A program made the translations under genes and the position numbers. Positions 23,506-32,076 of a stretch of 32,086 bases of DNA are shown here, one piece after another (the stretch's first letter is position 1; the number at the start of each line of letters is the position of its first letter). The notes below the pieces were generated by a model, which did no database searches, had not been told where the DNA came from, and saw nothing but the letters and a program-made list of their open reading frames with translations. Location: contig RPOS01000030.1 in NCBI GenBank assembly GCA_003820635.1, forward strand, positions 1 to 32,086, read 5' to 3'. This DNA comes from Verrucomicrobiaceae bacterium (lineage in GTDB: Bacteria > Verrucomicrobiota > Verrucomicrobiae > Verrucomicrobiales > Akkermansiaceae).

Positions 23506-23961
23506 TCACCAATCCGAAGTCATGATCGGCACGTGATCGTCGCTGGTAGCCAGCGAGCACTCCATGTAGAGCGTGCCCAACGGCGGAATCGTGTCCGGAC
23601 CGTAGGTTTCGCCAAAACTGTAATCACCGCTGCCCGGGCAGACCGGCGCGGCATCGATGAAGCCGCCGATGCCGATCAAGCGCGCCTGCAGGTCCGGGGC
23701 ATTCGCGCCGGGCGAAAAGCCGTGGATGTTGGAATAACCGCGCAGGGCCTTCTGCACATTCTGGATGTGGATGATGCAGATCGCGCGGTCCGAACCGCGT
23801 TTCCATGCCCGCGCGCCAAAGAACAAAATCGAGATCAGCGACATCAACACCATGATCACCACGGTCATTTCCAGCAGGCTCAGGCCGGGCAAGGCGGTGG
23901 CTCCGAAATGGCGGTGCCGCCTTTCCGGGTGCATGCGATGGCTGGTGCTTGGGACCCTCAT
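23506..23961 (-). CDS. Type II secretion/type IV pilus-like pseudopilin
   Basis: The 151-residue protein has a class III signal: a 26-residue basic leader ending in LPG, then LSLLEMTVVIMVLMSLISILFF. Cleavage after Gly26 leaves mature Leu1 and the conserved Glu5 (Glu31 in the precursor), as prepilin peptidase substrates do. The rest is short: a helix (RAICIIHIQNVQKALRGYSNIHG) and a Cys-containing C-terminal part (PVCPGSGDYSFGE, LYMECSL), the two Cys possibly forming a disulfide. Such pseudopilins are very numerous in Verrucomicrobiota, and many are not near secretion genes, as here. Assembly into a fibre is inference. The start is the ATG at 23961. Confidence 0.85.
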   Translation of the reverse strand: MRVPSTSHRMHPERRHRHFGATALPGLSLLEMTVVIMVLMSLISILFFGARAWKRGSDRAICIIHIQNVQKALRGYSNIHGFSPGANAPDLQARLIGIGGFIDAAPVCPGSGDYSFGETYGPDTIPPLGTLYMECSLATSDDHVPIMTSDW

Positions 23962-24067
23962 GCGGCTGATTACTGAAAATCATGAAGTCTGAAAAATCAG
24001 GACGGGGCAAACATCTTTTTGGGATTCGACCCCCAAATCCGGCCACATGCCGGACGCCGGGCAGGCC

Positions 24068-26029
24068 TCAAGGTGGCGGGATTTCCGCAATTCCGGCCTG
24101 ATATTTCAGGAAAAGCTCCCGCAATCCGGCAGCGGTGGCCGGCGGTAGGTGGCGCAGGCGCTCAAGCGCGGTTTTGTTCAGGAATTCACGGCTGCGATTC
24201 TTCGTGGCGAAGAGGTCGATCTCGAGGAGGATGCGCGGCCCGGCGGGTGTTTGAACCACCGGATAGAGCGGAAACGCGGCCTTGCCATCCGGCGCGCTGC
24301 GGACGCCGACCGCCGTCCAGACGCCGCCGCGGTGGACGCCGGTGATGGCGGGCGGGCCGGAGTGGTGCTGGCTGCCGGTCATTTCGTAGCCGAGATTGCG
24401 CAGCACGGCGGATTTGCTGTCGGGCATTCCCAAGCGGGCGGTGAGGCGCAGCGCGGCCGGCACATCGCCGCTGGCAGTGGCCACGAGCCAGGCCTCGACC
24501 ACGGCGCGGGCCTCCGCCTCGCCAGGGGAGCCGGAGTCCGCCAGATTTTCGATCACCGGGCAATCTGCGAGCAGGCGGTCCTGCCAGGTTTCCTCCAGGC
24601 GCTTGATTTCGGCGCGCGCCCAAGCCTCGGTGGCTTCCCCGCCTTTGATGATCCACAGCCAGCCCTCGGCGGTTTTTTGGAAATTGAGGACCCGCGGGTC
24701 GAACCGGTCCGGGCTGCGGGCAGAGAAAAACTGGCAGATCGCCGTGGCGCGGTCTCCGTTTTCCTGGAAACTGAGCGGGATGGCGCGGTGGATGGCACCC
24801 GGTGCGCGCAGGAATTGCCAGAGCCGGGCGACGCGGAGGTAGGGGTGGTTTCCAGCTTCCACGCTGGGATGGATCAGCCGGACGGCGGCGGCAAACTCAC
24901 CGTCTTGCAACCGGTGGAGCAGCGCCTCCATGGCCTGCCGCGCGCTGGGCTCCGGCACGGGCGGATCCAGCCCGGCGAGCTTCCCGGCGAACGCGTCTGC
25001 TAAATCATAATCCAAATCGTCATCCGTCGGTGCTTCGTTTTCCCCCGGATCCCATAGAAAGTCCTCCGGCGGATCGACTCTCCAGAATCCCTCGGCGGTC
25101 TTGGCGAGCGCCAGATGGATCACCTCGACCTGCAATGTCGCGGACTGCGGGCCGCTGCCTGCCGGATCCAGACAGGCGATGGAAACCAGCGCCTCGCCGT
25201 CCTCTTCCTCATGATACACGGGCACCCGCAGCACGTTTTCGGCCATCAGCAAATGCCACGGTCGTCTCGGGTCTGCAGCGCGGACGGCGGCCTCCGCCGC
25301 CTTGAGCCGGAGCGGCCAGTCCTCGGGCAGGGTGGCGGACAAACCACCGAGCAGAGCGAGGATTTCCGGCAGATTCCGCCGGGCGCAGGCGCTGGCGAAC
25401 CGCCCGGCGGCCTGCTGCGAGTCCAAGGTGCGCAGGGTTTCGGCGGGCAGGGCTTTCTCGATGTTGCGGCGCATCCGCTCGTTGGACTGATCGCGCAGCG
25501 TGGCTAGATCCAGCACCTGCTCGCGCAGCATCCAGTCTTGCAGTGCGGCGAGCCGCTGGCGGAGCGCCTCGTCATATCCGAAGCCGGTGTTTTCAAAGGA
25601 TGCCGGCACTGGAGCCGCGGCCCATGTTTCGCCGCGCTTCACCACCGCGATGGGGAAAACCTGCATGTGGCTGGGATCGAAGCCGTCGGTTTTGCGGACC
25701 AACACGCCAGCCAGCCCGCCATCGATGTGCACCGCTCCGACTTCGAGCGGGTCGCCGCCGAGGTCGTCCGCCATGCGGGAGAGGCGGCGGGCGATTTCGC
25801 GGCGTTTCGGCTCGCTCGTTTGCGGAGCGAGCGCGGTGTCGCCGCCGGGCTCCAGATTGAGCTGGCGGCTGCGGACTTTTTCCAGAAAGCGGAGCGCCGT
25901 TTCTCCGGGATCGCCGGGAACCCCGGACGCGGAGACGGCCATGGCCAGCCACAAGGCGGAAATCGCTCTCACCGGGAAACCCATAGCCCATGCTCCGGCT
26001 GACAAAAAGCCCGGATTTGTCCGGTTCAT
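24068..26029 (-). CDS. Large exported protein of unknown function
   Basis: I do not recognise a family. The 653-residue product starts at the ATG at 26029, which overlaps the stop of the preceding gene as ATGA, so the two are translationally coupled. A hydrophobic stretch (AISALWLAMAVSASG, about residues 22-36) suits a signal peptide; an internal Met at 16 would make it more typical. The mature protein is soluble and rich in Ala, Leu and Glu. Several segments of about 100-130 residues begin with a helix then a beta-rich half (for example AMEALLHRLQDGEFAAAVRLIHP through FQKTAEGWLWIIK, and AVVEAWLVATASGDVPAALRL through ILLEIDLFATKN). This spacing suggests repeated NTF2-like or cystatin-like units, but that is a guess. 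Confidence 0.75.
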   Translation of the reverse strand: MNRTNPGFLSAGAWAMGFPVRAISALWLAMAVSASGVPGDPGETALRFLEKVRSRQLNLEPGGDTALAPQTSEPKRREIARRLSRMADDLGGDPLEVGAVHIDGGLAGVLVRKTDGFDPSHMQVFPIAVVKRGETWAAAPVPASFENTGFGYDEALRQRLAALQDWMLREQVLDLATLRDQSNERMRRNIEKALPAETLRTLDSQQAAGRFASACARRNLPEILALLGGLSATLPEDWPLRLKAAEAAVRAADPRRPWHLLMAENVLRVPVYHEEEDGEALVSIACLDPAGSGPQSATLQVEVIHLALAKTAEGFWRVDPPEDFLWDPGENEAPTDDDLDYDLADAFAGKLAGLDPPVPEPSARQAMEALLHRLQDGEFAAAVRLIHPSVEAGNHPYLRVARLWQFLRAPGAIHRAIPLSFQENGDRATAICQFFSARSPDRFDPRVLNFQKTAEGWLWIIKGGEATEAWARAEIKRLEETWQDRLLADCPVIENLADSGSPGEAEARAVVEAWLVATASGDVPAALRLTARLGMPDSKSAVLRNLGYEMTGSQHHSGPPAITGVHRGGVWTAVGVRSAPDGKAAFPLYPVVQTPAGPRILLEIDLFATKNRSREFLNKTALERLRHLPPATAAGLRELFLKYQAGIAEIPPP

Positions 26030-27132
26030 TCCTCCACCGCCAGAAACTCCGGCAGGCTGCCCGTCACTCCCGCGAGCCGCGGGTTTGCCTCCCACGGCTC
26101 GCGCTGGCCGCAGATGCGCAGGGCCATCCGCTTGAGCGTGCCGCCGGCATCCGTCCGCGCCGGGTGCAGCGAATGCAGTCGCTCGCCATCCTCCGCAGGC
26201 AGCACGTTCCAGGAAAACGCCAGCCGGCTGTCCACCATGCCCTTTTTATCGCCCCACGCGCGTGCCTCGCCGAAGCGCAGGTCGCCCACCCACGCGCCCT
26301 TCGCATGAGGCCGGGCGATCCACCAAGCGTCGGAAAACCATTGGATCGTTTTCACCTCCCGCAGCTCCTCCATGCCAGCCAGCGCCGCCGCGCCGCGCGG
26401 GTAAACCGTCCAGCGCACCGGCGTGTCGTGCCGCTCGAACACCGTGCGGTAGCCCACCCAGAATGCATCGCCGCGGTCCACCACCGAGCGCCACAGCAGG
26501 ATGTTGAACGGCGTCGGAGCCTCCATCCGGCGCTCGAAGGCCACACCACGCCGCGCCAGATCCGCCTCGAAACCCGCCGATGCCACGAACTTCATCGCCA
26601 CGCTCAGCAGCGCGTAAGTCGATGCGATGCCCAGCCCCCACGCATTGAGCCTGCGCCGTTTCGGCAGTTGTTTTTTCGTCCGCAGGCATGCCAGCCACAC
26701 CAGCGCCACCAGCATCGGCAGCGTGAAAAGGAAATCGATGATGAAGAGATGGTTGAAACCCACGCGGTGATCGGAAAACGGCCACAACACCGAGGTGCCA
26801 TACACCGTGAAGCAATCGATGAGCACATGCGTGCTCCACACCGCGAACACGAACCAACCGGCCGTCGCGCGGGAAACCTTGTCCCGTTTCCAAAGCTTCG
26901 CCAGCCACGCCGATAGGCCCCACGACGCCATCACCATCACCAGCAGCGAGTGGCTCGGCCCGCGGTGCCACCACAGGTTCGCCGTGTTGTCGAGAAACGG
27001 CGCGAGCACCACATCCAGATCCGGCAGCGTGCCGAACAAAGCCCCCCATGCCAGCGCCCGGTTGCCCAGACGCCGTCCCAACATCAACTCCCCGACCGCC
27101 GCTCCCAGCGTCGCCTGTGTGATCGAATCCAC
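26026..27132 (-). CDS. YdjM-type inner-membrane protein (metal-dependent hydrolase-like, PF04307)
   Basis: The 368-residue protein starts at the GTG at 27132, because family members begin (M/V)DSITQAxLGAAxGE; GTG and TTG codons 8-11 codons earlier are less likely. The N-terminal half has the family pattern: FGTLPDLDVVLAP, then WWHRGPSHSLLVMVMASWGLS, STHVLIDCFTVYGTSVLWPFSDHRVGFNHLFIIDFLFTLP. The His and Asp residues in HRGPSHS, HVLIDCFT and FSD form the putative metal site, set among four membrane helices. A 200-residue C-terminal domain outside the membrane follows. E. coli YdjM is an SOS-regulated membrane protein of unclear role. Activity is unproven. Its stop overlaps the start of the next gene. 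Confidence 0.85.
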   Translation of the reverse strand: MDSITQATLGAAVGELMLGRRLGNRALAWGALFGTLPDLDVVLAPFLDNTANLWWHRGPSHSLLVMVMASWGLSAWLAKLWKRDKVSRATAGWFVFAVWSTHVLIDCFTVYGTSVLWPFSDHRVGFNHLFIIDFLFTLPMLVALVWLACLRTKKQLPKRRRLNAWGLGIASTYALLSVAMKFVASAGFEADLARRGVAFERRMEAPTPFNILLWRSVVDRGDAFWVGYRTVFERHDTPVRWTVYPRGAAALAGMEELREVKTIQWFSDAWWIARPHAKGAWVGDLRFGEARAWGDKKGMVDSRLAFSWNVLPAEDGERLHSLHPARTDAGGTLKRMALRICGQREPWEANPRLAGVTGSLPEFLAVEE

Positions 27133-27275
27133 GGCCGGACGATGCCCCAATTTCACGTTTCGCAAACCTCAAATCACCGCACCTCGCGCTGTGCTTTGGG
27201 CAACCGCGCTGAAAACAGGTGCCTGCCATGCAGAACGGCTCTGCGCATCACCCGTGCCGTGAGGGCGCGTGTGCC

Positions 27276-29654
27276 CTATCGGAACTTCACACCGAGTTTT
27301 TGCGTCAGCGCTTCGAGCACCTTGTGGTGCGCGGCGTCCACTTCCTCGGCTTTCAGGGTGCGGTCGCTGGCGCGGTAGTGGAAACGGTAGGCGACGGACT
27401 TGCGGTCGGCGGCGAGCTTGGCACCACTGGGATCGGTGAAGACGTCGAAGCACTCGAAGGAAACGAGCAGCGGCTCGTTGAGCTTGAGCAGGACGGTTTC
27501 AATGTCCGCATTCGGCAGGGTGGCGGCCACTTCCATCGCCGCGTCGCGCGAGGAACCGGGGAACTGCGGCAGGTCTTCCGCGTGATCAATGCCCGCGAGC
27601 AGCTTGCGGAGTTTTGTTAGATCGAGCTCGGCGACGAACACGGGCGCGGTGAAATCCAACTCGCGTTCGCGGGCAGGCAGGAGACGGGCGAAGACGCCGA
27701 TGTTGATGTCTTCCGCCTTGATGTCGCAGCCGAGGGCGAAGCCGTCGCGTTCGCGCGGCGAGAAGCGGATGGTTTTGTTGGGAAGGAGCGCCTGGATCAG
27801 GCCCTTGAGATCGTGGAGATCGGCATGGCGTTCCACTTGGTTCCATGCGGCGGGTGCGGTGGTGCCGGAAACAAGGATGGCGAGGGTTTCGCTTTCCTGA
27901 TCCTTGGCCTTGCCGCCGCCGGCGTTGCGGAAAACGCGGCCCATCTCGAAGAAACGCAGCGATTTCTGCTGTTGGCGGACGTTTCGCGCAGCGGAGGCGA
28001 CGAGTCCCGGCACGATACTCGGGCGCATGACGGCGTGGTCCTCGCTGAGCGGGAGTTTCACGCGGATGATGTCGCCGTCTTGCAGCGGGCGGAGCGGGAG
28101 GGCATCGGTGAGTTGGGAGTCGGCGATGAGTTTGATCGTCTGGCATTCATAGACGCCGAGCGCGGCGAGGCGGCGGCGCAACACCATGTCCGCATCGTAG
28201 GCGGCATCGACCGGGCTCGATGGAACGAAAGCACCGAGGAAACGCGAGGGCACCTTGGCGAGGCCGTGGACGCGGGCGATTTCCTCGACGAGGTCGATGT
28301 GGCGTTGGAGGTCGGCGCGGAAGGAGGGGACGTTCCATGTGCCATCGGCGAGCTTGGTGAGACCGAGACGGGTGAGGATGTCTTCGGCTTCTGTCAGGGA
28401 AATCGAGCCGCCCATGAGTTGGTCGAGTTTCCCGGCATCGAGCGCGACGGGTTTGGTGAGAACGGGCGCCTCGCCGGCGACCTGGACGGTGGCTTCCGCC
28501 GTGCCGCCTGCGGTTTCGAGGATGAGTTTCACCGCAAGCGCGGAGGCTTTCAGGACGCCTTGTGGATCGACACCGCGCTCGAAGCGGTAGGAGGAATCCG
28601 ATGAAAGTGCGGTGCGGCGCGAGGTGCGGCGGATGCCCTGCGGGGTGAACCAGGCGGACTCTAGCAGGATGTCGGCGGTGCTTTCCGTGACGCCGCTGTG
28701 CAGGCCGCCCATCACGCCGGCGAGCGCGAGCGCCGCGCCGGATTCGTCGGAGATGAGGAGGTCGTCAGGGGTGAGGACGTGCTCGGATTCGTCGAGCGCG
28801 AGAAAGGATTCGCCGTCGTTGGCGTGGCGGACGACGATGCTGCCGGTGAGCTTGGCGGCGTCGAAGGCGTGGAGCGGTTGGCCGAGTTCGTGGAGCACGA
28901 AGTTGGTGACATCGACGATGTTGTTGATGGGGCGCAGGCCGATGGATTCGAGGCGCTGTTTGAGCCAGGCGGGGGACTCGGTGACGGTGACACCGGAGAT
29001 TTTGATGGCGGTGTAGAGCGGGCAGGCGGCGGGGGCCTGGATGGTGATGTTGGCGGCGGGCGAGACGCCCGCGCCACGGATGTCGAGAGGCTTGAGCGGA
29101 GTTTTCAGCAGCGTGGCGAGTTCGCGTGCCATGCCGTAGTGGCTGAGGAGGTCGGGACGGTTCGGGGTGACCTCCAGCTCTAACAAGGTATCGGAATCGA
29201 TGAGTTGTTTGACGGGTTTGCCGATTTCCGCGTCCTCGGGGAGAATCAGCAAACCATCCTCGCCGGGTGGCAGGCCGATTTCGGAGGCGGCGCAAAGCAT
29301 GCCTTTGGACTCCACCTTGCGCATGACGGTCTCGCCGATGGTGAAGCCGCCGGGCAGCGCGGCCCCGGGCAGCGCACAAGGCACCTTGTCGCCGACCTTG
29401 TAATTCCGCGCACCGCAAACGATCTGGCGGAGTGTCCCTTCTCCCGCGTCCACTTGCGTGACTTTGAGGCGGTCCGCATTCGGATGCTGGACGGCTTCCT
29501 TGATCTGCGCGACGACGATCCTGTCGGAAGATATGCCTTTGGAAACAATGCCTTCCACTTCGACTCCGGCGAAGGTGAAAAGGTCGTCGATTTCCTGAAT
29601 CGATTTGCCTGATAGATCGAGGTGGGTGGCGAGCCAGTTCAATGATACGTTCAT
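27276..29654 (-). CDS. pheT: Phenylalanine--tRNA ligase beta subunit
   Basis: PheT pairs with PheS to charge tRNA-Phe. The 792-residue length is normal. An N-terminal MNVSLNWLATHLDL leads to the EMAP-like tRNA-binding domain (about 40-150: ADRLKVTQVDAG, IVCGARNYKVGDKVPCALPGAALPGGFTIG), then the B3/4 editing domain and B5 (about 395-475), and a C-terminal FDX-ACB anticodon-binding domain (about 695-792, ending AHHKVLEALTQKLGVKFR). The start is the ATG at 29654, 137 bp after pheS and following a 7-bp repeat region. Two TCTAACA words fall inside: at 27615 (CTA-ACA in DLTKLRKL) and at 29179 (TTA in TLLELE). Confidence 0.97.
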   Translation of the reverse strand: MNVSLNWLATHLDLSGKSIQEIDDLFTFAGVEVEGIVSKGISSDRIVVAQIKEAVQHPNADRLKVTQVDAGEGTLRQIVCGARNYKVGDKVPCALPGAALPGGFTIGETVMRKVESKGMLCAASEIGLPPGEDGLLILPEDAEIGKPVKQLIDSDTLLELEVTPNRPDLLSHYGMARELATLLKTPLKPLDIRGAGVSPAANITIQAPAACPLYTAIKISGVTVTESPAWLKQRLESIGLRPINNIVDVTNFVLHELGQPLHAFDAAKLTGSIVVRHANDGESFLALDESEHVLTPDDLLISDESGAALALAGVMGGLHSGVTESTADILLESAWFTPQGIRRTSRRTALSSDSSYRFERGVDPQGVLKASALAVKLILETAGGTAEATVQVAGEAPVLTKPVALDAGKLDQLMGGSISLTEAEDILTRLGLTKLADGTWNVPSFRADLQRHIDLVEEIARVHGLAKVPSRFLGAFVPSSPVDAAYDADMVLRRRLAALGVYECQTIKLIADSQLTDALPLRPLQDGDIIRVKLPLSEDHAVMRPSIVPGLVASAARNVRQQQKSLRFFEMGRVFRNAGGGKAKDQESETLAILVSGTTAPAAWNQVERHADLHDLKGLIQALLPNKTIRFSPRERDGFALGCDIKAEDINIGVFARLLPARERELDFTAPVFVAELDLTKLRKLLAGIDHAEDLPQFPGSSRDAAMEVAATLPNADIETVLLKLNEPLLVSFECFDVFTDPSGAKLAADRKSVAYRFHYRASDRTLKAEEVDAAHHKVLEALTQKLGVKFR

Positions 29655-29751
29655 TAGATGAGCAGGGTTGGAAGCGAAACACAGAGGCGCGGAGATCGCG
29701 AAGCTTTGCGCTGAGGATTCGAGGGTGTTAGAGTTGGCGAATGAAACGAGA

Positions 29752-29794
29752 CATCTTCATCTTGTGTCTTGCGTCTTGAAGTCTTGTGTCTTCA
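29752..29794 (-). repeat. 7-bp repeat series just after the pheS stop
   Basis: On the coding strand the sequence after the pheS stop reads as AAGACAC/AAGACGC-type heptamers with one 8-bp unit, then AAGATG twice. On the plus strand this appears as repeated CTTGTGT/CTTGCGT. The series begins at the stop codon itself and continues into the pheS-pheT spacer. Confidence 0.75.
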
Positions 29795-30808
29795 AGCAAA
29801 CTGCCTGAGAAACCGCACATCGTTTTCAATGAGAAGGCGGATGTCCTTGATGCCCCAGCGGATCATGGCGAGGCGGTCGAGGCCCATGCCGAAGGCGAAG
29901 CCGGTGACTTGCTCCGGATCGTAGGCCTTGTCCTTGCGCGTCTGGTTGATGGACTCGAAAACAGCGGGATCAACCATGCCGCAGCCGGCGACCTCGATCC
30001 AGCGCGGGGCTTGGCCCTTGACGGTGAGTTTCACGTCGATTTCGAAACTCGGCTCGGTGAAGGGGAAGAAGTGCGGGCGGAAGCGGACCTCGGTTTCGGG
30101 GCCGAAGAGTTCGTGGAAGAAGTATTCAAGCGTGCCCTTGAGATCGGGCAGCGAAACATCCTGTGCGACACAGAGGCCTTCGAGTTGGTTGAAGACCGAG
30201 AGGTGGGTGGCGTCGATCTCGTCGCGGCGGTAGGCGGAACCCGGAGCGATGATGCGGACCGGTGGCTTGGCGGATTCCATGGTGCGAATCTGCACGCTGG
30301 AGGTGTGGGTGCGCAGGAGTTTTCCGGAGTCGAAATAGAAGGTGTCTTTCTCGTTGCGCGCCGGGTGGTCGGCGGGCGTGTTGAGCGCGTCGAAACAATG
30401 GAACTCGTCCTCGATTTCCGGGCCATCGGCGAGGGCGAAACCCATGCGGCGGAGGATGGCGATGGCTTCGTCGCGGATCTGCGTGAGCGGGTGCAGCGCG
30501 CCGCTGGCAAGCGGGCGCGCGGGCAGGGTGACGTCTATGCCCGCGAGTGCGGCGCGGTCGGCGAGGTCCTGGAGGGCGGCCTGCTTGGTCTCGAGCGCGG
30601 TGGTGATGGCGCTGCGGGCGGCGTTGAGGAGCTGGCCGACCTCGGCCTTATCCTCCTTGGGCACGTCCTTCATGCCGACGGCAGCGAGGGTTAGCGTGCC
30701 TTTTTTGCCGAGCACACCGACGCGGACCTCTTCGAGCGTGCGCTCGTCTGCGGCGGCGGCAATTTGCGCGATGGCTTCGGACTGGATGGCTGGGATTTGC
30801 TCCTTCAT
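29792..30808 (-). CDS. pheS: Phenylalanine--tRNA ligase alpha subunit
   Basis: PheS carries the aminoacylation site of the heterotetramer. I start at the ATG at 30808 (MKEQIPAIQSEAIAQIA), giving 338 residues, the family's usual size; an ATG at 30826 would add 6. Residues 1 to about 85 form the coiled-coil arm. Class II motif 2 is GSAYRRDEIDATHLSVFNQLEGL and motif 3 is TGFAFGMGLDRLAMIRWGI; DHPARNEKDTFYFD is also conserved. In the window it precedes pheT, in the same direction. No pheM-like attenuator peptide is seen in the 213-bp gap above it. Confidence 0.97.
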   Translation of the reverse strand: MKEQIPAIQSEAIAQIAAAADERTLEEVRVGVLGKKGTLTLAAVGMKDVPKEDKAEVGQLLNAARSAITTALETKQAALQDLADRAALAGIDVTLPARPLASGALHPLTQIRDEAIAILRRMGFALADGPEIEDEFHCFDALNTPADHPARNEKDTFYFDSGKLLRTHTSSVQIRTMESAKPPVRIIAPGSAYRRDEIDATHLSVFNQLEGLCVAQDVSLPDLKGTLEYFFHELFGPETEVRFRPHFFPFTEPSFEIDVKLTVKGQAPRWIEVAGCGMVDPAVFESINQTRKDKAYDPEQVTGFAFGMGLDRLAMIRWGIKDIRLLIENDVRFLRQFA

Positions 30809-30968
30809 GGGAAAGCCGTGGGCCATAGCCCGAAACCAAGCCCGGGTCAAAGCATAGGTGAGGGCGATTTCCCGGCGGGCAGCCATGCGCCAGATGCCGG
30901 CCATCCGGGCGTCAGGGCGGGGTTTCCGGCGTCATGGAGAAAACTCCGCCCACAAGCTTGCTTGCGGG

Positions 30969-30997
30969 TTGACCTTCCCTGCCGCGGCCCCTAGTTT
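30969..30997 (+). promoter_or_regulatory. Candidate sigma-70-like promoter for mdh
   Basis: TTGACC at 30969-30974 and TAGTTT at 30992-30997 are 17 bp apart. The -10-like box ends 24 bp before the mdh start. A -10 TAGTTT is only moderately like TATAAT, and no other good candidate was seen. Confidence 0.45.
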
Positions 30998-31021
30998 CCC
31001 GCGCCTCAGAAAAATAATCCT

Positions 31022-32011
31022 ATGAAAGCACCAATTACCGTCTCCGTCACCGGCGCGGCTGGCCAAATCGGCTATGCCCTCCTTTTCCGCATCGCCTCCG
31101 GCTTCGTCTTCGGCCCTGACCAACCGGTCAACCTGCGTCTGATTGAAATCGAGCCCGGCATGGCCGCCCTCGAAGGCGTGATGATGGAACTCGATGACTG
31201 CGCGTTCCCGCTGCTCAATGACGTGGTCGGCACCTCCGATCTCAACGAAGGCTTCAAGGGCACCAACTGGGCGCTGCTCGTCGGCTCCGTGCCGCGCAAG
31301 GCCGGGATGGAACGCGGCGACCTGCTCGGCATCAACGGCAAGATCTTCACCGGCCAGGGCAAGGCCATCGCCCGCAACGCCGCCAACGACGTGCGCGTCC
31401 TGGTGGTCGGCAACCCCTGCAACACCAACTGCCTCATCGCCATGAACAACGCCGAGGGCGTGCCGAAGGACCGCTTCTTCGCGATGACCCGCCTCGATGA
31501 AAACCGCGCCAAGAGCCAGCTCGCCAAGAAGGCCAGCGTGCATGTTTCCAAGGTCACCAACTTGTGCATCTGGGGCAACCACTCCGCCACCCAGTATCCG
31601 GATTTCACCAATGCCAAAATCCAGGGCCGCCCCGTCACCGACGTGATCTCCCATGTGGAATGGCTCAAGGGCGACTTCATCTCCACCGTGCAGCAACGCG
31701 GTGCCGCCATCATCAAGGCCCGCGGCGCATCCTCCGCCGCCTCCGCCGCGAACGCTGCCATGGACACCGTCCGCAGCCTCATCACCCCCACTCCCGCCGG
31801 AGACTGGACTTCCGTCGCGGTTTGCTCGGACGGTTCCTATGGCATCGAAAAAGGCCTCATCGCCTCGATGCCCATCCGCACCATTGAGAACGGCAAATGG
31901 GAAGTCGTCCAAGGCCTGCCCATCGACGCCTTCAGCCAGGCCAAGATCGACGCCACCATCAACGAGCTCAAGGAAGAGCGCGATGCGGTGAAGGACCTGA
32001 TCCCCGGCTGA
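31022..32011 (+). CDS. mdh: Malate dehydrogenase, NAD-type
   Basis: Mdh interconverts malate and oxaloacetate in the TCA cycle. The 329-residue product opens with the NAD motif [19 protein letters not shown] (GAAGQIG, 11-17). Substrate-binding Arg92 and Arg98 lie in [13 protein letters not shown], and [14 protein letters not shown] is the conserved NPxNT block. Asp159 and His187 in LDENRA and [12 protein letters not shown] form the catalytic pair, with Arg162 near the carboxylate. This is the 'long' MDH type closer to mitochondrial/cytosolic and Thermus enzymes than to E. coli Mdh. It is monocistronic, with a promoter candidate above and a clear terminator below. Confidence 0.96.
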   Translation: MKAPITVSVTGAAGQIGYALLFRIASGFVFGPDQPVNLRLIEIEPGMAALEGVMMELDDCAFPLLNDVVGTSDLNEGFKGTNWALLVGSVPRKAGMERGDLLGINGKIFTGQGKAIARNAANDVRVLVVGNPCNTNCLIAMNNAEGVPKDRFFAMTRLDENRAKSQLAKKASVHVSKVTNLCIWGNHSATQYPDFTNAKIQGRPVTDVISHVEWLKGDFISTVQQRGAAIIKARGASSAASAANAAMDTVRSLITPTPAGDWTSVAVCSDGSYGIEKGLIASMPIRTIENGKWEVVQGLPIDAFSQAKIDATINELKEERDAVKDLIPG

Positions 32012-32040
32012 TCGGAAACCTTTGCCATCGGATTCTTGCA

Positions 32041-32076
32041 CATCCCCGTCACCTGCTCCGGTGGCGGGGATGTTTT
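32041..32076 (+). terminator. Rho-independent terminator of mdh
   Basis: CATCCCCG-T-CACC (32041-32053) pairs with GGTG-G-CGGGGATG (32060-32072), 13 bp including one wobble, around a 6-nt loop, and is followed at once by TTTT. It lies 29 bp past the mdh stop. Confidence 0.9.

Larger units (their letters stand above)
11456..29732. repeat. TCTAACA word, 11 dispersed copies
   Basis: This range is the span of the dispersed copies, not a single element. I count the heptamer TCTAACA or its complement at 11456, 12387, 13614, 13845, 14379, 14761, 16722, 18955, 27615, 29179 and 29726. Both orientations occur about equally. Five copies extend to TTTCTAACA and most are followed by G. Two shorter relatives (CTAACAG) are at 10200 and 20434. 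In coding sequence the word gives CTA-ACA (Leu-Thr) at 11456, 13614, 13845, 14379, 16722 and 27615, TTA at 18955 and 29179, and AGA at 12387, all rare codons in this GC-rich DNA. I saw no copy in the first 11.4 kb or between 18.96 and 27.6 kb. Confidence 0.7.

Noticed and set aside
23400..23560. Plus-strand frame MGKNKRRICQPGHG... as a small gene
   Set aside because: It runs on into sequence antisense to the pseudopilin, has no ribosome site and no family resemblance.
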